From an uncultured Erysipelotrichaceae bacterium (GTDB lineage Bacteria; Bacillota_I; Bacilli_A; Erysipelotrichales; Erysipelotrichaceae), in NCBI GenBank assembly GCA_944325295.1, contig CALUZL010000156.1, forward strand, positions 1 through 5,571: 5,571 nt of DNA. Direction: 5' to 3'. Both the position numbers and the translations under genes were made by a program. The notes under the pieces are model-generated. The model was not told the DNA's origin, ran no database searches, and saw nothing but the letters and a program-made list of their open reading frames with translations. Positions 1 to 5,415 of the stretch are shown here, one piece after another (the first letter of the stretch is position 1; every line of letters starts with the position of its first letter).

Positions 1-875
1 CATGTATTACATTTGATAAAAATGTAAAAAAAGAAAAATATATGGGAACAAATAGGTTTGGTAAAGAAGAAGAAATGATTAGAGAAGTCTCTAATCCTGA
101 AGGAATGAAAATGTCTAATATGGCATATTTGGTTTCTATGATGAGAGAAGAAGAAACTGGTAAATTAATAACATCTCAAATTATTAGTTTATTAGAATTG
201 GTGCTTCATGAAAAAAATGGCCTGTTTTGCCCTAATTGTGGACATAAACGACATGGTTCTTTGGAAGAATATAAAAATGAAGAGTCTATTATTTCTTTTT
301 CTGATATATACCATAATACAGCAAAAATGACTGAGGAAGAAAGAACACAATATTTTGTTGATATTTTAAAATGTCCTGTTTGTGGAGAAACTAGAAGAGA
401 AATATTTTCAATTACTGGAGAAGGTCAAAGTGGAAAGTTGTGCATTTATAATAATACTTTAACCTCTAATGACTTTGAAGAATTGAAAATGGTAATAATG
501 CACTATAATATTTTGAATTATGATGGAGATGAATATGTAGACCCTGATTTAAAGGCTGATTTGGAAAAAAGACATAGGCTTCAAAATAAAGATTATATAT
601 CTCCTTCGTTGGAAAAACAACTGGTTTGTATTTCAATAAGCAGTCCTTATACTTTTGAAGAATTAAAGTCTGTCACATTAAGAAAATTAACTTGGTTGCT
701 TAAGATGGTTGACACTAAAGCAAATTATTATGCTCAAATCCAAGGTGCTTATAGTGGTATGGTTAAATTTAAACAAGACCCTGTACATTGGATTTATGGA
801 GATAATGGTAGAGAGATTAATAAGGATATTATGATGCTTGATGACTTTAAGAATAAGTTTAAGGGAGCTGTGTGA
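1..875 (+). CDS. Hypothetical protein with two CPxCG zinc knuckles, 5'-partial
   Basis: I do not recognise this protein. The frame is open from the window edge (first whole codon at 3) through to the stop at 873-875, so the gene probably starts upstream. The ATG at 42 would give 277 residues, but only A-rich sequence without a Shine-Dalgarno precedes it. Counting from that ATG, CPNC at 63-66 and CPVC at 111-114 make a four-cysteine zinc-ribbon-like pair about 45 residues apart. The part before the first knuckle is Met/Glu-rich and probably helical (residues 25-58). The C-terminal 70 residues are Lys-, Tyr- and Asp-rich with no membrane segment. The position directly before a virion-type gene suggests a phage structural or assembly role, but that is inference from context only. 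Codon use is ordinary AT-rich. Confidence 0.75.
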   Translation, partial: CITFDKNVKKEKYMGTNRFGKEEEMIREVSNPEGMKMSNMAYLVSMMREEETGKLITSQIISLLELVLHEKNGLFCPNCGHKRHGSLEEYKNEESIISFSDIYHNTAKMTEEERTQYFVDILKCPVCGETRREIFSITGEGQSGKLCIYNNTLTSNDFEELKMVIMHYNILNYDGDEYVDPDLKADLEKRHRLQNKDYISPSLEKQLVCISISSPYTFEELKSVTLRKLTWLLKMVDTKANYYAQIQGAYSGMVKFKQDPVHWIYGDNGREINKDIMMLDDFKNKFKGAV

Positions 876-892
876 TATATAATGATATTACG

Positions 893-927
893 ACTTTACT
901 CTAGCAGAATATCGGGTAGGGTAAAGT
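893..927 (+). other. Stem-loop downstream of the zinc-knuckle gene
   Basis: Bases 893-902 (ACTTTACTCT) pair with 918-927 (AGGGTAAAGT) over 10 bp with one G-U pair, around a 15-nt loop. No T-run follows, so it is not a standard intrinsic terminator. It could be a processing site, a 3'-end stabiliser or a factor-assisted terminator. A TATAAT at 878-883 lies just upstream but has no recognisable -35. Confidence 0.5.
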
Positions 928-953
928 AATACTATAAAAAATTTAAAAAATAC

Positions 954-982
954 TTGACAATCTAAATTGGGTGGGTTATACT
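954..982 (+). promoter_or_regulatory. Sigma-A-type promoter of the homing endonuclease gene
   Basis: TTGACA at 954-959 is a perfect -35. After a 17-nt spacer comes TATACT at 977-982, one mismatch from the consensus -10. Transcription should start near 988-990, about 30 nt before the endonuclease ATG. This is one of the two best promoters in the window and implies reading by host-type RNA polymerase. Confidence 0.85.
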
Positions 983-996
983 TAGGTCAGCCTAAG
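981..996. promoter_or_regulatory. Perfect dyad over the promoter start site (possible operator)
   Basis: CTTAGG-TCAG-CCTAAG is a 6-bp perfect inverted repeat with a 4-nt centre. It overlaps the end of the -10 and the predicted start site. That position suits a repressor operator. If transcription starts upstream of its left arm it could also form a small 5' hairpin in the mRNA. Confidence 0.5.
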
Positions 997-1019
997 ATAA
1001 ATTAAGGGAGGATATAAAT

Positions 1020-2051
1020 ATGGAAGAAACTGGAAACAGTATAAAAAAAGTTCCTCTTAGGGAAACCAATGTTATTCAAGAGTACTTGGATGGAATGGCT
1101 ATTAAAGATTTGGCTGAGAAATATGAATGCACACATCAAAATGTAAGTCAATTTTTAAAACGAAATGGTATTAAGGTCGAAAAACGAATTAAAAATATTA
1201 CTCCATACACTATTAATGAACATTGGTTGGATAAATTAGATTGTGAAGAAAAATGGTACTTTTTGGGCTTCTTTTATGCAGACGGAATAAATTCTGTTAA
1301 TAAAAATCAAATTAGAGTAAAACTTAATATTAAAGATATAGATAGGCTTAATTTGTTTAAAGAATGGTTTAATAGTAATCGTCCACTTTTACCCTTAGAT
1401 AAAGATGGAGAAATTAAAACATATCAAGGATGTAAAGAATTAGCTCTAACGAGTAAGTATCTTTGTGATAGATTAACAGAATTAGGTGCTCCAGAAAATA
1501 AAACAAAAATATTAAAGTTTCCTGATTTTGTTCCTGATGATATGATGAATCATTTTATCAGAGGTTATTTTGATGGTGATGGTAATATTACTGTTATTAA
1601 TAATCAGAATAGTGTGAGAGGAAATATTACTATTGTTAGTTCTATTGATTTTTGTTTGGGGTTAAATGAATATTTAGAGAATAAATTAGGTATTTCTATT
1701 AATTTTCAGAATAAAGAAACTTATGGTAGAGTTCAAATAGAAAAGAATAATCATATTAAAGTTTTCTTAGATTGGCTCTATAAAGATGCAAATTGCTATA
1801 TGAAAAGAAAATATGATGATTATATTAAATTTATTAATGGAAGAGACTTTTCTATTGAAACGTCTTATGAAAAACGAGATAGAATTAATAAAGATAAAGA
1901 TATAATTGTAGAACGTTATTTAAATGGAGAAACGGCGACAAAAATCTCCGAAGATTATGAATGTACAATTATGACAATGACTCGTCATTTGAAAAAATGG
2001 GGAGTAGAAATTAGGAAAAATGTTCCGCCTAAAAGAACCAAAAAGAAATAA
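1020..2051 (+). CDS. LAGLIDADG homing endonuclease, free-standing, with two HTH domains
   Basis: This is a site-specific DNA endonuclease expected to cut an unoccupied allele so that repair copies mobile DNA into it. Residues 81-89 (FLGFFYADG) and 179-188 (FIRGYFDGDG) are the two LAGLIDADG helices, each ending in an acidic residue that would bind the catalytic metal. The following ..LYKDANCYMKRKYD.. at 253-266 is also typical of the family. Two motifs in one chain mean it can act as a monomer. A helix-turn-helix-like segment lies at each end (about 18-53 and 295-331), probably for extra DNA contact. The start follows AGGGAGGA at 1005-1012 with 7-nt spacing. It has its own promoter and terminator and is not inside an intron. 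Its stop lies 96 nt before a gene split by an ORF-less group I intron, so that intron or its insertion site is the obvious candidate target. Confidence 0.92.
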   Translation: MEETGNSIKKVPLRETNVIQEYLDGMAIKDLAEKYECTHQNVSQFLKRNGIKVEKRIKNITPYTINEHWLDKLDCEEKWYFLGFFYADGINSVNKNQIRVKLNIKDIDRLNLFKEWFNSNRPLLPLDKDGEIKTYQGCKELALTSKYLCDRLTELGAPENKTKILKFPDFVPDDMMNHFIRGYFDGDGNITVINNQNSVRGNITIVSSIDFCLGLNEYLENKLGISINFQNKETYGRVQIEKNNHIKVFLDWLYKDANCYMKRKYDDYIKFINGRDFSIETSYEKRDRINKDKDIIVERYLNGETATKISEDYECTIMTMTRHLKKWGVEIRKNVPPKRTKKK

Positions 2052-2060
2052 TTTAGTTTT

Positions 2061-2092
2061 AAAAGTCACAGTTTTTATACTGTGGCTTTTTT
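2061..2092 (+). terminator. Intrinsic terminator of the endonuclease gene
   Basis: AAAAGTCACAGT (2061-2072) pairs with ACTGTGGCTTTT (2079-2090) around a 6-nt loop, with one G-U pair, and runs into a T6 tract at 2087-2092. It sits 10 nt after the stop codon. It closes the endonuclease unit, so the virion gene downstream needs another source of transcription or read-through. Confidence 0.9.
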
Positions 2093-2147
2093 ATATATAA
2101 ATTTGTATATAAAAAATATTTTAATAATATAAAGGAGGAAAATAATT

Positions 2148-3621
2148 ATGGCAGTCTTAGCTTAATAGGACGCTATTATTGAGAAATAATAGTATTGCCG
2201 GTAAATTACATCTTTAAATTCTGGGAATCCTTAAAGCTCAATTAACCAAAACGAAAATATGAAATATGATTAAACGAAATGGTTGTGAAAACAATAAAAA
2301 ATAATTGAGATGGTATATGGTTAAATCCTAAGTGCTGTTTAAAAATAGGAAATCAGAAGCTAAGTTTTTAATAGAAAAAAGCTCAACGACTAATTGTAAA
2401 TTCAAGCGAATTGAAAAGGATGCAACTTTTATTTAGTTGATTATATAGTCTGAACTATATGGAAACATATAGAAGGTAAGAATTAGTGAATCTTATCGTA
2501 ACATAATTGTTCTAGCTGGTGTAGGTGTCGCTACTCTGATGGATGGCGACGATATTTTCGTAACTGCTGACACTCTGACCGATTCTTCTATCACTATGGA
2601 CTTGACTTTGGAGGATGTGAGGGGTGGTCAGGGAAATAAATTACTTGGCCGTTTCGCTCACACTTCCACTTTCTCTCTGACTCTGACTGATGCTCTGTTC
2701 AATCTGGAGTATCTGGCCGCTTCTTGTGGTGAAGAGCTGGAGAAGGGCGGAGATGTATTCATGAATGAGTCTGACGTTGTTTCTAGTGGAACTGGTGAAA
2801 TTACCCTTCGTGCTACTGCTGTACCTATGCGTACTGGTAGTGCTGTTTATGCTTATGTTGTAAAGGCTGATGCTCTTGATAAGAATAAGCGTACTCGTGT
2901 TGCTGTAACCGGGGATAACAAGATTACTGGTCTGGAGCCTAATACTGCTTATTGTGTACGTTATATGTATACTAATGCTTCTGCTGACAAGCTGGTAATT
3001 CCTGCTGACTTTATTCCTGGTACTTATTACTGCTTCCTGACCGCTAACCTGTATTCTGGTGATGCTACTAATGCTTCTACTGGTACTCGTGTTGGTGAAA
3101 TTACCATTAAGGTGCCTCGTTTCATGCTGAATGGTACTCAGGAGCTTTCTATGACCGCTACTGGTGCCGCTACCACTTCTATTGAGGGTATGGCTCTGGC
3201 TTCTGGTGGTTCTGGCTGTGAGGATCAGGGTATTTATGCTGAAATCGTACAGGTAATGTTTGATGAACGTTGGTATACTGATGCTCAGGGTCTGATCATT
3301 GAAGACTCTCTGATTGAGGAAGAGGCCGCTTCTTATCAGCCCACCACTCCTGTTGTTTATGCTTGGTATCCCAATGCTAAACCCAAGCTGATTTCTAATA
3401 CTATTCTGGCCGCTCAGGAAAGCGACCTGGAAGAGGACGATAAGTCCAAGCTGGTATTCTCTATCACTCCTGGTACTACTGGCCTTCAGATTGATAACTC
3501 CACTGGTGTTATTTCTGGTACCGCCGCCGCTGGTACTGCTACTATTACTGTAGAGGCCCAGATGCACGATGGTACTCCCATTGAGGGCATGGATGCTTCT
3601 GCCACTATTATTCTGACCTAA
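2148..3621 (+). CDS. Probable major virion (tail or capsid) protein, split by a group I intron; join 2148-2157 and 2510-3621
   Basis: The coding sequence is 2148-2157 (ATGGCAGTCT) joined to 2510-3621, giving 373 residues that start MAVFLAGVGVATLMDGDD. A perfect AAAGGAGGAA at 2131-2140 lies before ATG 2148, so this is the true start. The ATG at 2539 has no ribosome site. The protein is Thr/Ala/Gly/Ser-rich and predicted mostly beta, without signal peptide or membrane segment. Landmarks are DVRGGQGNKLLG at about 39-50 and a C-terminal segment (about 315-355, around GLQIDNSTGVISGT) resembling the He_PIG/Ig-like fold common on phage virion proteins. Codons are strongly biased to CTG, GCT, GGT, ACT and CGT with far higher GC than its neighbours, as expected for a very abundant protein. 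Major tail or capsid identity is inferred from bias and context, not from a recognised family. A 17-nt AT hairpin (3621-3637) follows the stop, with no convincing terminator. Confidence 0.8.
2158..2509 (+). ncRNA. Group I self-splicing intron (IA-like), ORF-less, 352 nt
   Basis: P1 is GUCUUA (2154-2159) with UAGGAC (2166-2171), placing the splice-site U-G pair at U2157. P2 is an 8-bp stem at 2173-2192 with a GAGA loop. P3 is 2209-2215 with 2416-2422. A P4 candidate is 2221-2226 with 2326-2332, and a P5-region stem is 2237-2243 with 2303-2309. P7 is GACUA (2388-2392) with UAGUC (2446-2450), inside an R-like GCTCAACGACTA and an S-like element. A hairpin at 2401-2415 sits between P7 and P3, as in IA introns. 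P8 is CAAC/GUUG at 2423-2439. P9 is a perfect 7-bp stem with a GAAA loop at 2455-2472, and another stem lies at 2477-2495. The intron ends at G2509, which restores the reading frame. There is no ORF inside. UAA at 2163 stops translation of unspliced RNA after five residues. Confidence 0.9.
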
Positions 3622-3678
3622 TTTTAATATTTAAAATAGGATAAAAGAATATATAATAGAAAGAAGTGATTTAATCTT

Positions 3679-3864
3679 ATGTGTCCTTATGCACATAGGA
3701 ACAAATTTGGTAGGTTAGAATGCACAATAGCTGATAACAAGGGCACAGGGGACAAAAATCCTCTGTGCCCTTACCAAAGATATTGTTCCAAAGCCATGGA
3801 ATGGCAACTTAACAATAAAAGTGGCACATGTGGAAGGAGGTTAAGGAATGGCAGAGAATCATGA
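3679..3864 (+). CDS. Small Cys-rich hypothetical protein, 61 aa
   Basis: I do not recognise this protein. It has cysteines at 2, 15, 30, 36 and 51, in MCPY, LEC, LCPYQRYC and GTC. The two CPY copies and the CPYQRYC cluster suggest a small metal-binding (zinc or iron-sulphur) fold. It is basic at its C-terminus. The upstream AGAAAGAAGTGAT (3658-3670) is a partial match to the 16S anti-SD complement about 8 nt before the ATG. Its end overlaps the next gene by 17 nt in another frame, so the two are probably translationally coupled. TATAAT at 3652-3657 lies upstream without a -35. Being conserved next to the next gene would be the best test of its reality. Confidence 0.7.
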   Translation: MCPYAHRNKFGRLECTIADNKGTGDKNPLCPYQRYCSKAMEWQLNNKSGTCGRRLRNGRES

Positions 3865-4255
3865 AGTAATTGATGTAATCAAAGATAGTGAGAATATTGA
3901 CATTACAAAAGAGGAAAAGAGAGCTAATTATGGCAAAAAGAAAGCAGAAAAAGCATTTGAGACAAAATCTCTTGCTGAAATCGTTAAATCCGAAGCAAAG
4001 GAAGAAGTTAAAGCTAAAATTGAGACTCCAAAGGAGAGCGAAATTAAGGAAGAGGTTAAGGCAGTTGAAGTTGCTGAAGTTAAAGAGAATGTAAAAGAAG
4101 ATGTAAAACCTGTAGTAACTCCTAAAAAGAAAACTGTTAAAGGAAAGGTAATTAGTGCTGGCAAGCTTCATGTTGTTGTAAAGACTGAAGGTGGCAATGC
4201 TATTCGTATTAATGGAAAGCACAGTTATAAAGTAGGGGATACTGTAGAGGTATAA
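3848..4255 (+). CDS. Lys/Glu-rich protein with small beta C-terminal domain, 135 aa
   Basis: I do not recognise this protein. Residues 1-95 are highly charged and low in complexity, with repeated KEEVKA (51-56 and 67-72) and VKE-type units. They are probably a long helix, coiled coil or disordered linker. Residues 97-135 (VKGKVISAG..., ending YKVGDTVEV) look like a small SH3/KOW- or OB-like beta barrel, which would suit RNA, DNA or protein binding. AGGAGG at 3835-3840 lies 7 nt before the ATG and inside the end of the upstream Cys-rich gene, with which it overlaps by 17 nt. The layout of a charged linker plus a terminal beta domain suggests a phage scaffold, decoration or nucleic-acid-binding protein, but this is inference. 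The stop is at 4253-4255, and an AT-rich palindrome lies at 4266-4279. Confidence 0.8.
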   Translation: MAENHEVIDVIKDSENIDITKEEKRANYGKKKAEKAFETKSLAEIVKSEAKEEVKAKIETPKESEIKEEVKAVEVAEVKENVKEDVKPVVTPKKKTVKGKVISAGKLHVVVKTEGGNAIRINGKHSYKVGDTVEV

Positions 4256-4315
4256 TATATACAACATATTTTAAAATATAATATTGATATTCGATATTAA
4301 TTCAAGACTTGAACG

Positions 4316-4386
4316 AAGGGAGAATAATCCATAAATGTAAATTTTTGGAATTTTTACATTTATGTAAGGTTCTTCTCCTTTCTTTT
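4316..4386 (+). terminator. Two-tier hairpin with T-rich tail, likely terminator
   Basis: An outer 9-bp stem (4316-4324 AAGGGAGAA with 4373-4381, one G-U pair) encloses a perfect 12-bp inner stem. The inner arms are CATAAATGTAAA (4330-4341) and TTTACATTTATG (4353-4364) with an 11-nt loop. TTTCTTTT follows the outer stem. A smaller 7-bp hairpin lies upstream at 4280-4298. This most likely ends the transcript of the virion, Cys-rich and Lys/Glu-rich genes. The unusually long inner stem may also protect the 3' end. Confidence 0.7.
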
Positions 4387-4418
4387 GAGCCTTGATAAAG
4401 GTTCGCCTTTGAGCCTTG
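4384..4418. repeat. Direct repeat TTTGAGCCTTG x2 with a UUCG hairpin between
   Basis: TTTGAGCCTTG occurs at 4384-4394 and 4408-4418, exactly 24 nt apart. Between and overlapping the copies, AAAGG (4397-4401) pairs with CCTTT (4406-4410) around a TTCG loop. The block follows the terminator and lies about 70 nt before the Hsp20 promoter. Its function is unknown. Possibilities are a protein-binding site pair or a piece of structured RNA. Confidence 0.55.
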
Positions 4419-4474
4419 GCAATACTAAGACGTATAAAAAATGTACATAAATATTAGCATGTTTTTGGCTATTT

Positions 4475-4492
4475 TCAACAATAACCTGTTGA
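4475..4492. promoter_or_regulatory. Inverted repeat overlapping the Hsp20 promoter -35
   Basis: TCAACA-ATAACC-TGTTGA is a 6-bp perfect inverted repeat with a 6-nt centre. Its right arm covers most of the -35 box at 4489-4494. The position fits a repressor or activator site. It does not match the CIRCE heat-shock operator or an obvious CtsR box. Confidence 0.4.
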
Positions 4493-4517
4493 CTAGACTG
4501 TTTAAATATGCTATACT
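4489..4517 (+). promoter_or_regulatory. Strong sigma-A-type promoter, extended -10, of the Hsp20 gene
   Basis: TTGACT at 4489-4494, a 17-nt spacer and TATACT at 4512-4517 form a near-consensus promoter. TG at 4509-4510 adds an extended -10. Transcription should start near 4523-4525, leaving a leader of about 150 nt before the Hsp20 ATG. AGAC (4495-4498) and GTCT (4520-4523) flank the -10 as a short inverted pair. Confidence 0.85.
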
Positions 4518-4524
4518 ATGTCTG

Positions 4525-4656
4525 TAATTTTATACGAATTTGTTTTTATTTTTCTATATTCTAAATCAAATTCAATCTCTATTTTTTATTTTATTTTTAT
4601 TTATTTTGAATAATTCAAATTATTTTAATTATTTTTTAATTTTATTATTTTATTTT
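4525..4656 (+). other. U-rich, almost G-free mRNA leader
   Basis: This is the predicted 5' untranslated region of the Hsp20 gene. Only one G occurs between 4543 and 4659, and the sequence is runs of T with scattered A. It should therefore have little stable structure and leave the ribosome site AAAGGAG (4657-4663, 9 nt before the ATG) open. TTGAATAATTCAA near 4606-4618 is the only local dyad. No gene is seen here. Confidence 0.5.
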
Positions 4657-4672
4657 AAAGGAGATTGATTTT

Positions 4673-5224
4673 ATGTATAATTTTTATAAAGATATGAATA
4701 ATCTTATGGATACTATGGATACTTTATCTAATTCTCTAATTGGATTTGGAGTACCTTCCAGGATTCGTTTTAATACTGGTTCTACTAAAGATATGATGCC
4801 AGCGGTATGGAAAGTTTGGAAAAAGAATGAAGGAACTTCTAACGAATATGTAGCTGGATATAAAGCTGTATGTCGTACTGTTGGAATTGATAAAGAAGAT
4901 GTTAATGTTGTACTTAAGGAAAACGGATTGGAAGTCAGTGGAGAGACTGTAGTTGATGGAACTAAGTATACTCAACATGTGGAGCTTCCTATTTCTCGTG
5001 AAGTAGTACAGCAAATTGATAAAATCAGTTATTTTAGCAAAGATGGTTTGACTTATATTTTTATTCTTATGAAGAATGTTTATCCTAATCCTGTAAATAT
5101 TGAGAAGTTAAATATTAGTGAAGATACGAATGCTAGGGATTATTTTTTAAATAATGGTCAAACTGTTTTGGATTCTGAACAATCTGAAGTATCTGAAGAT
5201 TTTGAAGATAAATTAGAAGGATAA
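4673..5224 (+). CDS. Hsp20-family small heat shock protein (alpha-crystallin domain)
   Basis: This is an ATP-independent chaperone that holds unfolding proteins as oligomers. Small Hsp20 proteins are known from cyanophages and other large phages, where they may help virion or host protein folding. An N-terminal arm (1-40) precedes the alpha-crystallin-like beta sandwich at about 42-135. Recognisable stretches are the GIDKEDVNVVLKENGLEVSG block (71-90, the usual GvkkedikV..ed..L.I.G pattern), HVELP at 102-106 and FSKDGLTYIFI at 121-131 (the usual ykdGvL.i...). The tail (136-183) has a weak VNI match to the IxI motif and ends in an acidic DSEQSEVSEDFEDKLE stretch. The start follows AAAGGAG with 9-nt spacing. 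It has its own strong promoter and a U-rich leader, so it is probably expressed by host RNA polymerase and at high level. Length is typical. Confidence 0.85.
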   Translation: MYNFYKDMNNLMDTMDTLSNSLIGFGVPSRIRFNTGSTKDMMPAVWKVWKKNEGTSNEYVAGYKAVCRTVGIDKEDVNVVLKENGLEVSGETVVDGTKYTQHVELPISREVVQQIDKISYFSKDGLTYIFILMKNVYPNPVNIEKLNISEDTNARDYFLNNGQTVLDSEQSEVSEDFEDKLEG

Positions 5225-5241
5225 AGATGACTGTTTCCTTT

Positions 5242-5368
5242 TTAACTAAGTTTGCAAATTTAGTTAAGGGTTAAATTTTCGATTTGAATTTGGTTTGGAG
5301 GTAAGTTATAGGGCAAATTTTAAGGCTCAAATTTTTGTCTTAATTAAGTTAATTATCTTAGTTAAGAC
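5242..5368 (+). promoter_or_regulatory. Structured intergenic RNA with alternative pairings
   Basis: Hairpin A is 5242-5252 with 5257-5267 (11 bp, one G-U, TGCA loop). Hairpin B is 5337-5348 with 5357-5368 (12 bp, one G-U, 8-nt loop). The left arm of A (TTAACTAAG, 5242-5250) is a perfect 9-nt complement of the right arm of B (CTTAGTTAA, 5357-5365), so an A-B long-range stem excludes both hairpins. Inside that stem, 5282-5292 can pair with 5314-5318 and 5327-5332, leaving an orphan GGAGGT (5297-5302) in the loop with no start codon behind it. It could be an attenuator or switch-like leader of the next gene, or the 3' end of the Hsp20 mRNA (hairpin A could weakly terminate). Confidence 0.45.
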
Positions 5369-5376
5369 GACATATT

Positions 5377-5405
5377 AAAATATATATAAAATATATATAA
5401 AATAT
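5377..5405. repeat. 11-bp tandem repeat AAAATATATAT, about 2.6 copies
   Basis: Units are at 5377-5387 and 5388-5398, with a partial unit at 5399-5405. A4 runs recur every 11 bp, close to one helical turn, so intrinsic bending is likely. TATAAA at 5403-5408 could act as a -10 for a start near 5415, but no -35 is visible. Confidence 0.6.
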
Positions 5406-5415
5406 AAAGACTTTT

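Noticed and set aside
893..927. The stem-loop as a tRNA piece
   Set aside because: No cloverleaf, T-loop or acceptor stem can be formed around it.
2125..2130. TTGTAT/TAATAT pair (2103-2130) as a sigma-A promoter for the virion gene
   Set aside because: The spacing is 16 nt, but transcription would start inside or after the Shine-Dalgarno, and both boxes are expected by chance in such AT-rich DNA.
2641..3567. Long open frame on the - strand opposite the virion gene, 308 codons
   Set aside because: It is a shadow created by the strong codon bias of the + strand gene. It has no ribosome site, and its Ser/Thr/Arg/Ile-rich product looks like back-translation noise.
2539..3621. Virion protein starting at ATG 2539
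   Set aside because: No Shine-Dalgarno precedes it, biased coding sequence continues upstream to about 2510, and the strong ribosome site at 2131-2140 with the intron explains the real start.
3809..4267. Open frames antisense or out of frame within the Lys/Glu-rich gene (3809-4267 and 3928-4164 on -, 3888-4094 on +)
   Set aside because: They come from the low-complexity Lys/Glu repeats read in other frames. None has a ribosome site, and the products are Phe/Ser/Leu- or Lys/Arg-rich noise.
4736..5014. Open frame on the - strand within the Hsp20 gene
   Set aside because: The + strand carries a clear alpha-crystallin domain with a promoter and ribosome site; the - frame has neither.
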